From NCBI RefSeq assembly GCF_000014865.1, contig NC_008576.1:1207501-1271500 (forward strand): 64,000 nt of DNA, read 5' to 3'. The DNA is from Magnetococcus marinus MC-1. Lineage in GTDB: Bacteria > Pseudomonadota > Magnetococcia > Magnetococcales > Magnetococcaceae. Shown here piece by piece: positions 1 through 8,745 of this stretch. How positions within the stretch are numbered: position 1 is the stretch's first letter; every line of letters starts with the position of its first letter. A program made the position numbers and the translations under genes. A model generated the notes under the pieces. That model did not search any database. It was not told the DNA's origin and saw nothing but the letters and a program-made list of their open reading frames with translations.

Positions 1-522
1 GGCTCTTTAGAAGATTTTGGTAACGAGATGCGGCGGGTAGAGGTGTTCGGTGCGCAGATCGCCAAACGCACCCAACTCTTTATTCGCACCTCCTTGACCA
101 TTCTGGTGGCCTCTAGTGTGATGCTGGTCTTTATGATCCAGGATATGGCCATGGTTATGGGGGATATGTTGGACAACATGAACCAGATGTACTCCAACTT
201 TGAAAAAATGTCGGCGGATATGGAGGTCATGACCGCCTCGGTCAACGATATGCGGGTGAGTACCGATGGTATGCCGGTCATCTCCACCAGTATGGTCAGT
301 ATGGCAGACACCATGGGCGGCATGACGCAATCGGTGGGGCAAATGCAGGGGCATTTGCAGGCCATGCAAGGAGATGTCGGCGGTATCTCGGGCGATGTAA
401 AGCAGATGAGCCAACGCTTTACCGTGATGACCCAGCGGGTGCAGCATTTGGGTGGCAACGTGAACCATATGGCCCACCCCATGAACAATCTGGGGCCATT
501 GGAGGGAATATTCCCACCCTGA
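1..522 (+). CDS. Methionine-rich membrane-anchored protein, 5' end cut by window
   Basis: The reading frame is open to the first base of the window, so the gene probably starts upstream; the first ATG inside is at 28 (164 codons from there). After about 15 residues there is one hydrophobic segment (roughly residues 20-37 counted from that ATG), then a tail in which methionine recurs every three to seven residues: about 24 of 164 residues are Met. The tail has no other motif and looks like a coiled coil with Met in core positions. Met-rich single-pass proteins of this kind occur as unnamed families in other proteobacteria (recollection, not checked). Function unknown; a Met-based metal-binding role is possible but not shown. 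Confidence 0.7.
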   Translation, partial: GSLEDFGNEMRRVEVFGAQIAKRTQLFIRTSLTILVASSVMLVFMIQDMAMVMGDMLDNMNQMYSNFEKMSADMEVMTASVNDMRVSTDGMPVISTSMVSMADTMGGMTQSVGQMQGHLQAMQGDVGGISGDVKQMSQRFTVMTQRVQHLGGNVNHMAHPMNNLGPLEGIFPP

Positions 523-703
523 TGAAGCGCGTACCTTATAAAACCGGTGTCTGCCTTGGGCAGGTCAAGGCGGAAGTTGGCGCTGAGGGTGTTTGTGAAA
601 CAGGAGAGGGCGCGGGTTGGATTGCTCCCCAAGCATGGCGGGCGGCAGGGTCCAGCCCGGATGCCCGCCATCTGCTTGGTGGAACAACGGCGACAGCTTA
701 AAA

Positions 704-1186
704 TCAATAGGCGCTGTAGCCATTGCCCGGCTGGGCATGGGTCATCCAGGCCAAGAGACTCATGGCGGCAGCATCCCCCTCTTCTGGGCTCCACGTGGCA
801 AAATCTTTGTCATCGGTGGGCTGATAGGGGCCACTCTTGACCTCCATCACCACGGTATTGGCCGCAAGGCACAACAGCGTATGCCAAACACCACCGGGAA
901 TCTCCACCGCGCGGGTGTGTGCCTCGCTGAGCTCTTGGCGTGCCATGACCCGGCCTGCATCATCAAAGGTTAATACCAGGGCACGTCCACAAATGTGGAC
1001 AAAACTCTCCCAACGGCCAGCCTGATGACGGTGGGGGCGTACATAGGTACCCGGCTGTAAGGCGTTGAACATCCGCTGAATGGGATCCTCTAATTGGGGA
1101 TGCCAATTTAGATTGGTCCGTTTACGCGGCTGTCGGGCGGCATGCTCAAACAGCGTATGCAGCGACTCTTGGTCCAGAACTTTCAT
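704..1186 (-). CDS. WbuC-type cupin-fold metalloprotein
   Basis: A 160-residue protein with a single small beta-barrel cupin domain. The metal-ligand region reads RPHRHQ followed by ESFVHICG, the usual cupin pattern of two histidines and a glutamate, with a further His in GGVWHT of the second cupin motif. The arrangement (N-terminal helix with an RxRxNxN-like stretch, then the cupin) matches the WbuC family, often found near surface polysaccharide genes; no such genes are visible here. A strong GGGGAGAG ribosome binding site precedes ATG 1186. It lies 15 bp downstream of the hypothetical gene at 1202-1813 and is probably co-transcribed with it. The substrate is unknown. Confidence 0.75.
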   Translation of the reverse strand: MKVLDQESLHTLFEHAARQPRKRTNLNWHPQLEDPIQRMFNALQPGTYVRPHRHQAGRWESFVHICGRALVLTFDDAGRVMARQELSEAHTRAVEIPGGVWHTLLCLAANTVVMEVKSGPYQPTDDKDFATWSPEEGDAAAMSLLAWMTHAQPGNGYSAY

Positions 1187-1201
1187 GCTCTCTCCCCCTG
1201 C

Positions 1202-1813
1202 TCAGGCAAGCTCGTTGGGGTTGCGAATGTCGCGGAAATAGTTCTCCAAATACCAGTCACAAATCTCTTCAACCTTGGCTGCGTAGCGGGTAGAGACCTC
1301 CTGTAAATCCATTTGGCAGCGGTGCGCAGAGGGGATATCCCGTATGCCCTGGGCCTGCTCCTGAGCACACTCGGCGGCCAGCTGGTTAAGGGTGCGAAAG
1401 ACCACACTATCCGCCATGCGTGTTACCTGATAGACCTCCGCGAGGGCGTCAAACACGGTAATGGACTGCTCCGGTGGTGGCTCGGGCGGGGGGGGTGGAT
1501 TGCGCAAAAATGCGGGTAAAAAATCCCGCTCATTGACCACCTTTTTGGGGGGCCGCATGCCCTGTAGCTCAAATTGATACATCTCTACCCAACGGGTGGG
1601 CTTGGGCAGATCTGGTAGGCTTGGTTTGGGCTGTTTGCGGGGGGGGCGTTTGCCTTTGAGCACATAATCGGCCATGCTCACCCATCCAGAGGGTGGCATA
1701 TCTTTGCGCTTGGGTACGGCCTCTCCCCCATGCAGGCGCTTATATTCGGCCTCTTCCAATTTATGCTGTGCTTGAGAGATCAATTGAGTGTAGTTGCTGC
1801 TTCGTTCCACCAT
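1202..1813 (-). CDS. Hypothetical protein with two WxxM-RPP repeats and a proline-rich linker
   Basis: 203 residues, soluble, no signal peptide or membrane segment. Two imperfect repeats are visible in the N-terminal half: GWVSMADYVLKGKRPPRK and, about 30 residues later, RWVEMYQFELQGMRPPKK. They are separated by a Lys/Pro-rich linker and followed by a run of prolines and glutamates. The C-terminal third is predicted helical (LAEVYQVTRMADSVVFRTL and following). I do not recognise the family. The repeated Trp-x-x-Met...Arg-Pro-Pro unit looks like a short binding module. It precedes the cupin gene on the same strand and is likely its operon partner. Confidence 0.65.
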   Translation of the reverse strand: MVERSSNYTQLISQAQHKLEEAEYKRLHGGEAVPKRKDMPPSGWVSMADYVLKGKRPPRKQPKPSLPDLPKPTRWVEMYQFELQGMRPPKKVVNERDFLPAFLRNPPPPPEPPPEQSITVFDALAEVYQVTRMADSVVFRTLNQLAAECAQEQAQGIRDIPSAHRCQMDLQEVSTRYAAKVEEICDWYLENYFRDIRNPNELA

Positions 1814-1964
1814 GAGCCCATTTCCCTTAAAGCCAATCTTTTGTTATGGACTCTTTTTGCCACATGCTGGCACGGTCCTTGGGGGCAGGGTCGCTTGCTG
1901 GCCAACCCTTACCCCACTCATCGGCATAAAAAGGGGGATACTTGATTGGATTAGCACGGGCGGC

Positions 1965-2609
1965 TTACCACTGGCTGCACCGCTGCTGCTCACGACGGTA
2001 GGCACTTATGGTATCAATCCGCTTATTCTCCTGGGAGGCTTGATGGTCCAGCTGTCGGTAGGCACGTTTGACCAGATCCCCCACCTTGCGCTCCAACTGC
2101 TGTTTACTGCGTTCCAACCCACGATCATTGCTGCGCAAGGTCAAGCTGCTGAGGGTGTGTTGAATGGTACGTTTAAGGGGGCCAACCTCTCGGAGTAGGG
2201 AGTCATTGTAGATCCGCACATGTTTGAGCTCATGGAGCTTGATCACACGAAACTCGCAACTGCCGACGGGGTAACTGTTGTCCATAAAAATTTCGGTATC
2301 TTGATAGCCCAGCGCCAGATTTAAACTTTTTACATAGAGGCAGAGGGTGCCATCGTCCGCACGTTGTAAACCAAACTTAAAAGTGCTTTTAAAAAATTTG
2401 CTGACCTTCGTTAAGCCCCGCACATAGGGCATGCCAGCCATTCGAATTAATGCAGAGCGTGGAATGCGTTTAATGTTTAAGGGTTTGGCTTGTAATTCCT
2501 GAATTAAAATGGTCGGTGGTGGTGGTGTGGCGCAGGGGGCAGCCTGAGCGTTTTGTGCGAAGTTTATGAGGATGAAGGGGATAAATAGAGTAAAAAAGTT
2601 GGGTTTCAT
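1965..2609 (-). CDS. Secreted HExxH protein (DUF922-like), copy 2
   Basis: 214 residues beginning with a clear Sec signal peptide (MKPNFFTLFIPFILINF...NAQAA). The mature part contains the sequence KLHELKHVRIYND, an HExxH zinc-site pattern, just after a Cys-containing turn (YPVGSCEFRV). The C-terminal half is basic and helical. The organisation Cys-x(2-3)-V-I-x-x-HE-x-x-H-x-R-I-Y is shared with the neighbouring gene at 2760-3485, so the two are paralogues from a tandem duplication. The pattern resembles the DUF922 group of putative secreted Zn-dependent proteases (recollection). No substrate can be inferred. Confidence 0.65.
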   Translation of the reverse strand: MKPNFFTLFIPFILINFAQNAQAAPCATPPPPTILIQELQAKPLNIKRIPRSALIRMAGMPYVRGLTKVSKFFKSTFKFGLQRADDGTLCLYVKSLNLALGYQDTEIFMDNSYPVGSCEFRVIKLHELKHVRIYNDSLLREVGPLKRTIQHTLSSLTLRSNDRGLERSKQQLERKVGDLVKRAYRQLDHQASQENKRIDTISAYRREQQRCSQW

Positions 2610-2759
2610 GAGGCTCTTTCACAGGTTGACGATGACGCTCCTATTGTTCAACAGTTAAGTGAAATTTGCCAGTAATGGTTATGTAAAAGAAAGGAAAAGA
2701 AAAAAATTGGGGTGCCTCTGCGCCGCTCAACGGTGTGATTGAGGAGGGTGTGGGCATGC

Positions 2760-3485
2760 TTACCAATGGGGGCATTGGGCGTGTACCAAACGATCGTTCT
2801 CAAGCGTGTCGATACGGGCATTGTGTTGGTGTACCTGCTTAAAGGCACGCTCTGTGCTGAGGGCGATAAGCTGTTTGATCGGCTGCTCCATCTCCTGTTG
2901 GCGTTGCGGGAGGGTCTGCTTAGTGGCGGGGAGCACCAAGGTGTGCAAGGTTTGCAGCAGCCGCTTTTTTAAAGCGGGCAGTTGAGCCAGCAGAGTTTGA
3001 TTGTAAATGCGCAGGTGTTGCTGCTCATGGCTTGCAATGACCCGGCTGTTACAGCTCTCTGGGGGATAGCTGTCCTCGCTAAACATCGCTGTCTGGCCAT
3101 AGCCAATTTTCATGTTAAGCGCTTGCATCTGTAAGCAAAGATGACCCTGAGTGTGGGGGGTAATTTGATAGATAAATTGGGCGTTATCGAAAAAACGCGT
3201 GGTGGTAAAACCCCGTAGATGAGCGGAACCACGCTTGGCATGTAAAACCTGGGGGGAGATACGCTGTACCGTGTCGGCCTGGGCCGGTACCCATAGCAGC
3301 TTCACCTGGGGCGTAACCCCCTCTGGACATGTCGCCCCCTGGGCCACGGTGGTAAGGGACGGCAGCAGAATGGACAATAAAATCAAAACTTTAAATAGTA
3401 TATGGTTTCTCTGTAGGCAATAAACAGGGCCGGGTGCTTGATAAAAAAGGCACAGGTTACGTCTAAAATAATCCGATGGCGTCAT
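2760..3485 (-). CDS. Secreted HExxH protein (DUF922-like), copy 1
   Basis: 241 residues, paralogous to the gene at 1965-2609: the same mature architecture with SCNSRVIASHEQQHLRIYNQ containing HExxH. The hydrophobic signal segment (FKVLILLSILLPSLTTVA) starts only about 30 residues after ATG 3485, so either the N-region is unusually long or translation starts further in; no alternative ATG is available between. The ribosome binding site for ATG 3485 is poorly spaced. The protein is expected in the periplasm or outside the cell. The proteolytic role is an inference from the HExxH motif only. Confidence 0.6.
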   Translation of the reverse strand: MTPSDYFRRNLCLFYQAPGPVYCLQRNHILFKVLILLSILLPSLTTVAQGATCPEGVTPQVKLLWVPAQADTVQRISPQVLHAKRGSAHLRGFTTTRFFDNAQFIYQITPHTQGHLCLQMQALNMKIGYGQTAMFSEDSYPPESCNSRVIASHEQQHLRIYNQTLLAQLPALKKRLLQTLHTLVLPATKQTLPQRQQEMEQPIKQLIALSTERAFKQVHQHNARIDTLENDRLVHAQCPHW

Positions 3486-3585
3486 AACCTTCGTTCGGGC
3501 ATGCCCACCCTTTCAACACGTGGCACGTGGTGAGGCTACGGTTCATGGTTTGCCCAGGGTGTTGGGTGGAAAATGCTGTCACGCG

Positions 3586-3621
3586 CAAAAAAAAACGCCG
3601 GTCTTTAGACAAGACCGGCGT
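3586..3621 (-). terminator. Rho-independent terminator of glnA
   Basis: A perfect 11-bp stem (3595-3605 with 3611-3621, ACGCCGGTCTT and its complement) with a 5-base loop. On the minus strand it is followed by a run of nine U residues (the A run at 3587-3595 on the plus strand). It lies 45 bases after the glnA stop codon. Confidence 0.9.
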
Positions 3622-3665
3622 GTGGCGTCGGGGTCTGCCGCAGCAGACCCCGCAAACCTTACAGC

Positions 3666-5087
3666 TTAGACGCTGTAGTAGTTTTGGAACTCGATGGGGT
3701 GGGGGCAATGCTCAACGGCATAGACCTCATCCATCTTCATCTTGATGTAAGCATCAATCAGGTCGTTGGAGAAAACGTCACCCTTGAGCAAGAACTCACG
3801 ATCTTTAGAAAGCTCCTCAAGAGCTTCACGCAAGGAACCACATACGGTTGGGATATCCTTGAGCTCCTCGGGGGGCAGATCATAGAGGTTTTTGTCCATG
3901 GAAGGACCTGGATCAATCTTGTTCTCCACACCGTCCATACCCGCCATCAACAGGGCCGCAAAAGCCAAGTAGGGGTTGGCAGAGGGATCGGGGAAGCGGA
4001 TTTCACAACGCTTGCCCGCAGGGCTATTAGAAGCGGGAATACGGATCGAAGCAGAACGGTTGCGGCTGGAGTGGGCCAACAGCACGGGAGCTTCAAAGCC
4101 GGGGATCAGACGCTTATAGGAGTTGGTGGAGGGGTTGGTGAAAGCGTTCAGAGCCTTCGCGTGCTTCTTGATGCCGCCGATGAAGTGCAGAGCCATCTCA
4201 GAGAGGTCGGCATACTGGTTGCCGGCAAACAGGGGCTTGCCATCTTTCCAGATCGACATGTGGCAGTGCATGCCAGAACCGTTGTCACCCGCCATAGGCT
4301 TGGGCATAAAGGTTGCGGTCTTGCCATACTGGTGGGCCACATTGTGAACAACATATTTATATTTCTGAATGTTGTCAGCGGTGTGCAGCATGGTACCAAA
4401 ACGCATGTCAATTTCACACTGACCGGCGGTGGCCACTTCGTGGTGGTGGAATTCGATGGTTAGACCCATCTCTTCCATCAGGTTGGACATCTCATTACGC
4501 ATCTCTTGCAGAGAGTCCACAGGTGGTACGGGGAAATAACCACCCTTGATGCCAGGACGGTGGCCGGTGTTGCCATCCTCATACTCGGTGCCGGTGTTCC
4601 AAGCGCCCTCTTCGGAATCAATGTGGTAAGAGACGTTGTTCATGCCCACATTGTAACGCACGGAGTCGAACACGAAAAACTCAGCTTCGGGACCCACATA
4701 GGCGGTGTCAGCAATACCGGTATAGGCCAGGTAAGCCTCGGCGCGTTTGGCCACGGAGCGGGGGTCACGGCTGTAATCTTCACCGGTGAAGGGGTCGATG
4801 ATGTTACAAGCGAGGATCAGGGTAGCGTCCTCGGAGAAGGGATCCATGACAGCCGATTCAGGATCGGGTACATAGGCCATGTCGGAGTTGTTGATCTCAC
4901 ACCACCCCGTGATGGATGAGCCATCGAAACCGAGTCCGGTTTCAAAAACATCTTCGGTCAACATGCGAGCGGGGGCCGTAATGTGTTGCCACTTGCCTTT
5001 AAAATCGGTGAATCGAAAATCAACAAAGCGCACATTGTTGGCATCGATCATGCCCAGAACTTTATTTACCGCTTCCTTATTAGCCAT
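3666..5087 (-). CDS. glnA: Glutamine synthetase type I (GlnA)
   Basis: 473 residues, the usual length for dodecameric GSI. It condenses glutamate and ammonia with ATP to glutamine in the cytoplasm. Family hallmarks are visible: FDGSSITGW near the N-terminus, the [15 protein letters not shown] active-site stretch, the NRSASIRIP segment, and the adenylylation loop NLYDLPPEE with the modifiable tyrosine at position 402. This implies control by adenylyl transfer (GlnE) as in enteric GSI-beta. A GGAAGAG ribosome binding site is 6 bases before ATG 5087. The gene is monocistronic with its own terminator; no glnB or ntrBC is adjacent. Confidence 0.97.
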   Translation of the reverse strand: MANKEAVNKVLGMIDANNVRFVDFRFTDFKGKWQHITAPARMLTEDVFETGLGFDGSSITGWCEINNSDMAYVPDPESAVMDPFSEDATLILACNIIDPFTGEDYSRDPRSVAKRAEAYLAYTGIADTAYVGPEAEFFVFDSVRYNVGMNNVSYHIDSEEGAWNTGTEYEDGNTGHRPGIKGGYFPVPPVDSLQEMRNEMSNLMEEMGLTIEFHHHEVATAGQCEIDMRFGTMLHTADNIQKYKYVVHNVAHQYGKTATFMPKPMAGDNGSGMHCHMSIWKDGKPLFAGNQYADLSEMALHFIGGIKKHAKALNAFTNPSTNSYKRLIPGFEAPVLLAHSSRNRSASIRIPASNSPAGKRCEIRFPDPSANPYLAFAALLMAGMDGVENKIDPGPSMDKNLYDLPPEELKDIPTVCGSLREALEELSKDREFLLKGDVFSNDLIDAYIKMKMDEVYAVEHCPHPIEFQNYYSV

Positions 5088-5655
5088 GCTTCGCTCTTCC
5101 TCAGTTTCGTGAAAGGAGTCTTCCGTCTGAAAGATTACCCACAGCAGCGTTGGGCTGCCTAAATAATCTCATAACATAAACCACAATGGACCTCAGGGAA
5201 GGGATGGAGACTTTTCCCCTGAGGCAGAACGTGACACAATTCTAGCAGGTGTGGCCGAACTGGCCGCCTTATCCAACCTCTCTAAAGGCAGAGGTTGGGG
5301 TGAGTCACGTAAAACAGCACATAGATTAATCAATTTTTCTCAGGATGTCATACATAACCGTGCGTACCGATGAAAAAAATGGATCATTTTTCATCCATCC
5401 CCCGCTGGGCAGGGTAAAATCCTCCCGAAAAATCCATGCTCGGTGAGCTGGGCTGGGTGGGCTTGCACAATATGGCAGCGTATGGCACCCCGACTTCGAG
5501 CAATTGTTGAGCAATCGCTGTGCCATGCTGTTTTACGATGCTAGAATCGAAAGAATACAAACGTATAGCATTAAATGTTGGAGGTTTTCGCCATCAGGAA
5601 TGGGCCTGGCAGGCATCTGATTGGTTAAAAACATAACTTAGTGTGATTAAAATAT
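5088..5655. other. Divergent intergenic region with two inverted repeats (glnA leader)
   Basis: A 570-bp spacer between divergent glnA and the ABC transporter operon. Two hairpin-forming repeats lie on the glnA side: CCTCAGGG/CCCTGAGG (5191-5198 with 5217-5224) and a perfect 9-bp repeat CCAACCTCT/AGAGGTTGG (5273-5281 with 5290-5298, 8-base loop). Neither has a following T run, so they are not obvious terminators; they may be operators or leader structures for glnA. I searched for a sigma-54 -24/-12 pair reading toward glnA and found none with the right spacing. The half nearer 5656 is AT-rich and probably holds the ABC operon promoter. I see no gene here. Confidence 0.5.
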
Positions 5656-6651
5656 ATGCAAAACGATGCTAAAATAGTCAAACTGTCGCCAAACTCCGAG
5701 GCTCCCCATGCCGCGCCGGTTCCGTTGATCCGCTTGCAGGGCGTGTGCAAGCAGTATGGTGCGTTATCCGCTTTGCAAGGGGTTAACCTAACCGTCGCGC
5801 GGGGCGAAGTGGTGGGGTTTTTGGGCCCCAATGGGGCAGGTAAAACCACCACCATGTCCATCTTGGCTGGCCTCTTGGCCCCCACAGAGGGCGTGGTGCA
5901 GGTGGCCGGGGTGGATATGCTGCGCCACCCGCAACAGGCCAAACCGCATATAGGCTTTCTACCCGAACAGCCCCCGCTTTATAAAGAGATGACGGTACAG
6001 GCGTATCTGAGCCATTTGGCCCGGTTGCGCGGGGTGGCGGCCCGTCAGTGCCGTGAGGCGGTTAGCCAGGTTATGGCGCAATGCGGTCTTAACCCCGTGG
6101 CCGGGCGCGTGTTGGGGCATCTTTCTAAAGGGTATCAACAACGCGCGGGTATTGCGCAGGCTTTGGTGCATCGCCCAGAGGTGGTGATTTTAGATGAACC
6201 CACCAGCGGATTAGACCCCCTGCAAATCCAGGAAATTTGTCTGTTGATCCGTAGTCTCGGCCAACAGCACGCGGTGTTGTTATCCACCCATATTCTCTCT
6301 GAGGTGCGCATGACCTGTGATCGGGTGGTGTTGATTCATCAAGGCAAAATCCAACTGGATACCAGTATGGCCGACCTGGAGCAACATCTGCAAGCTCCCC
6401 AAGTGGTGCAGGTAAGTTTAGCCAACGATCCAGGTCAGGCGGTGTTAGCCGCCCTACCGGGGGTGGCGCATGTTGAAGCCTGTGCGGGAGGGTGGCGCAT
6501 TACCCCGCAGCAGGATGCGGATCCCGTACCTGCCTTGCTGGCCGCTGCGGTGGCCCAGCATTGGGGTCTGCGTCAATTGCAGCCTCAGCAGGCCCCCTTG
6601 GAGAGTCTCTTTACCGCGCTCGCCCAAACAGACCAGGAGGAGCTACGGTGA
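5656..6651 (+). CDS. ABC transporter ATP-binding protein, GldA-like
   Basis: 331 residues with a complete ABC ATPase: Walker A GPNGAGKTT, Q-loop region FLPEQPPLYKEMT, signature LSKGYQQR, Walker B VVILDEPTSGLDP and the switch His in STHILSEV. The C-terminal ~80 residues form the extra domain seen in ABC-2 type exporters. It heads a four-gene operon with a GTG-started permease (overlap GTGA), a GldG-like protein and a DUF4340 protein, an arrangement known from gliding-type (GldAFG) exporters in many non-gliding bacteria. The exported substrate is unknown. It acts at the cytoplasmic face of the inner membrane. Confidence 0.9.
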   Translation: MQNDAKIVKLSPNSEAPHAAPVPLIRLQGVCKQYGALSALQGVNLTVARGEVVGFLGPNGAGKTTTMSILAGLLAPTEGVVQVAGVDMLRHPQQAKPHIGFLPEQPPLYKEMTVQAYLSHLARLRGVAARQCREAVSQVMAQCGLNPVAGRVLGHLSKGYQQRAGIAQALVHRPEVVILDEPTSGLDPLQIQEICLLIRSLGQQHAVLLSTHILSEVRMTCDRVVLIHQGKIQLDTSMADLEQHLQAPQVVQVSLANDPGQAVLAALPGVAHVEACAGGWRITPQQDADPVPALLAAAVAQHWGLRQLQPQQAPLESLFTALAQTDQEELR

Positions 6652-7415
6652 AGGGTTTGTGGTGTTTAACGCGACACAGCTGGCGCATGCTTATGCTGTC
6701 TCCCCTAGCGTGGAGTTTGATGGCCATCTGGCTGGCCCTGGGGGGGTACATGTTTGTGGGGGCGCTGCTCAACTATAAACAGGCTCTCCTCCAATACAGT
6801 GCCTATGGGGTGCAGCAGCTACCCCTGAGCGATTTTGTCATGCTGCCCCTGTTGAGCAATGTGGCCGTGCTGTTGTTGTTGATTATGCCGGTTTTAACGA
6901 TGGGTACCTTAGCGGGTGAAAAACGGGCGGGCAGTTGGCCAGCCCTTGCGACCTCGGCCATTACACCGGGTGCCATTGTACTGGGCAAATTTTTTGGATT
7001 GCTGCTGTTTTTATGGCTACTGCTGGGCCTGTTGGTGCTGCTGCCACTGTCGTTGTTGCCCTTTGCCCGCCTGGATTGGGGGCAGGTTGCGGCGGGCATG
7101 CTGGGATTGGGCTTGTTAAGTTCCGCTTTTTGTGCGCTGGGCATAGCAACCTCGGCCCATACCGATAACCCGGCCATGGCGGCGCTGTTTGCGTTTGCCT
7201 TGCTGCTGCTGCTATGGATTATCGGGTGGATGGCTGGCTCTGCCGAGGCGGGTTGGCAACAGCTTCTGCTCCATCTCTCCCTCATGAACCGTTTGCAAAA
7301 TTTTTTGGAAGGTACCCTGCGGCTGTGGGATCTGCTCTACCTGCTGGGTTTGAGTGGCTTTGCCCTCTATCTCGCCACGCTACGGTTGCATCTGCAACGG
7401 GTATGGGGGGGTTAA
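6648..7415 (+). CDS. ABC-2 type permease, GldF-like
   Basis: 255 residues with about six membrane segments, including AWSLMAIWLALGGYMFVGALL and a long hydrophobic FFGLLLFLWLLLGLLVLLPL. The motif MGTLAGEKRAGSWPALATSAI matches the ABC-2 permease pattern (E-x-R-x-G-T/S after the second helix). I chose GTG 6648 because an AGGAGG ribosome binding site lies 7 bases upstream and the start overlaps the ATPase stop by three bases (GTGA). A longer frame exists upstream but would run through the ATPase gene. It pairs with the ATPase at 5656-6651. Confidence 0.88.
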   Translation: MKGLWCLTRHSWRMLMLSPLAWSLMAIWLALGGYMFVGALLNYKQALLQYSAYGVQQLPLSDFVMLPLLSNVAVLLLLIMPVLTMGTLAGEKRAGSWPALATSAITPGAIVLGKFFGLLLFLWLLLGLLVLLPLSLLPFARLDWGQVAAGMLGLGLLSSAFCALGIATSAHTDNPAMAALFAFALLLLLWIIGWMAGSAEAGWQQLLLHLSLMNRLQNFLEGTLRLWDLLYLLGLSGFALYLATLRLHLQRVWGG

Positions 7416-7416
7416 C

Positions 7417-8736
7417 ATGCGGCATCGGCTACACTATTGGATGGCGCTGTTGTTGGGCTTTGCGCTGCTGTTGATGCTCCTGTGGGGGGGCTATCAGCAT
7501 GATCGACAGTGGGATTGGACCGCCAACCAACGCCACACCCTGAGTCCCCAATCCCTGGCGGCGGTCAAGGCGTTGGGGGCGGTGCAGGCGACTCTGTTTG
7601 TCGAAGAGGGGGGGGATCCCGACGGTATTTTGCGGCGCTTACTGGAGCGTTACCGCTTACACAATCCCCAACTTACCCTGCATCTGTTAGACCCCGACCT
7701 TAACCCCGCTGCGGCGGAACCCTATGGGGTTAAGGGGGTAGGGGTATTGGTCCTGCGTCACGGTGAGCGCTGGGAAAAAGTGGAGCAGCCCGATGAATCC
7801 GGCATTACCAATGCTCTGTTGCGGCTGGCCAAACCGCAGCGTAAACAGATTGGTTTTCTCGTGGGACATGGCGAACACGCACTGGCGGGGGCGGGCCGTA
7901 TGGCCTATGGGCAATGGGCCAAACAGCTACGGGATGAAGGTTATGGGGTGCGCGAAGTGGCTTTGCACCAGCAGCCCCAGGTGCCTGATGATCTGGATTT
8001 GCTGGTGGTGGCGGGTCCTCAATCGGCCCTGTTTGAGGGGGAGTTGCAGCACCTTAAAGCATGGTTTGAGGATGGCGGTAAGCTGCTGTTGATGCTGGAC
8101 CCAGGCCAGGATGACGGATTGCAAGCACTGCTTACCCCCTATGGTATTCGGTGGTTGCCGGGCATGGTGATTGATGTGGGGGCACAGGTGTTGGGGGCTA
8201 ACCCCACCACGCCTTTGATCACGCAATTTCCCAAAGAGCATGATATTTTCAGGGGCATGGATCAGGTTCCGTTTTTGGTGACGGCGGGCGGCTTGGAACT
8301 GGTTCGCACAGCGGGTCCATGGCATCGGGAAAAACTGCTGGCGGGTGCCGAACAGGGCTGGTTGGAGCAAGATAATCACGTGCAGCGGCGCGGTGGTCGG
8401 GTGGCGTTTGATGCCGAGACCGACATCAAAGGTCCCATCACCATGGGGGTGGCGGTGCAAGAGGGCGCGCAGCGTTTGGTGGTGGTGACAGACTCTGATT
8501 TTGCAGCCGATGGGTTTAGCCGCTATGGGGCCAATCTGGATCTGGCCATGGGCATGGTGCGCTGGCTGGTGCAGGATGAGGCGCTGATCGCGCTGAAACC
8601 TAAGCCCATGGTGGATGCCGGATTGATGATGGATGAGGCCCAGGTGCAAGGGCTGTTTGTACTGTTTGTGCTGCTGCTACCCTTGCTACTGCTGTTGGTG
8701 GGGGGGCGAATCTGGTGGTTGCGACGCCATTTGTAG
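7417..8736 (+). CDS. GldG-like ABC transporter auxiliary protein
   Basis: 439 residues with a membrane helix at each end (residues about 8-25 and the last 25) and a large periplasmic region. The segment RHTLSPQSLAAVKAL followed by a thioredoxin-like stretch, then GHGEHAL and LMLDPGQDD, is typical of the GldG / ABC-type uncharacterised transport family. ATG 7417 starts two bases after the permease stop; the longer upstream frame overlaps the permease gene and is unlikely. It probably forms the periplasmic part of the exporter. In gliding Bacteroidetes GldG is required for motility, but no motility role is implied here. Confidence 0.85.
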   Translation: MRHRLHYWMALLLGFALLLMLLWGGYQHDRQWDWTANQRHTLSPQSLAAVKALGAVQATLFVEEGGDPDGILRRLLERYRLHNPQLTLHLLDPDLNPAAAEPYGVKGVGVLVLRHGERWEKVEQPDESGITNALLRLAKPQRKQIGFLVGHGEHALAGAGRMAYGQWAKQLRDEGYGVREVALHQQPQVPDDLDLLVVAGPQSALFEGELQHLKAWFEDGGKLLLMLDPGQDDGLQALLTPYGIRWLPGMVIDVGAQVLGANPTTPLITQFPKEHDIFRGMDQVPFLVTAGGLELVRTAGPWHREKLLAGAEQGWLEQDNHVQRRGGRVAFDAETDIKGPITMGVAVQEGAQRLVVVTDSDFAADGFSRYGANLDLAMGMVRWLVQDEALIALKPKPMVDAGLMMDEAQVQGLFVLFVLLLPLLLLLVGGRIWWLRRHL

Positions 8737-8745
8737 GGGGGAGAT

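Noticed and set aside
547-973. Plus-strand open frames opposite the WbuC-type cupin gene
   Set aside because: They overlap a recognised gene on the other strand and show no coding character.
5326-5526. A 66-codon frame between glnA and the ABC operon
   Set aside because: No ribosome binding site, no recognised features and it lies in a promoter region.
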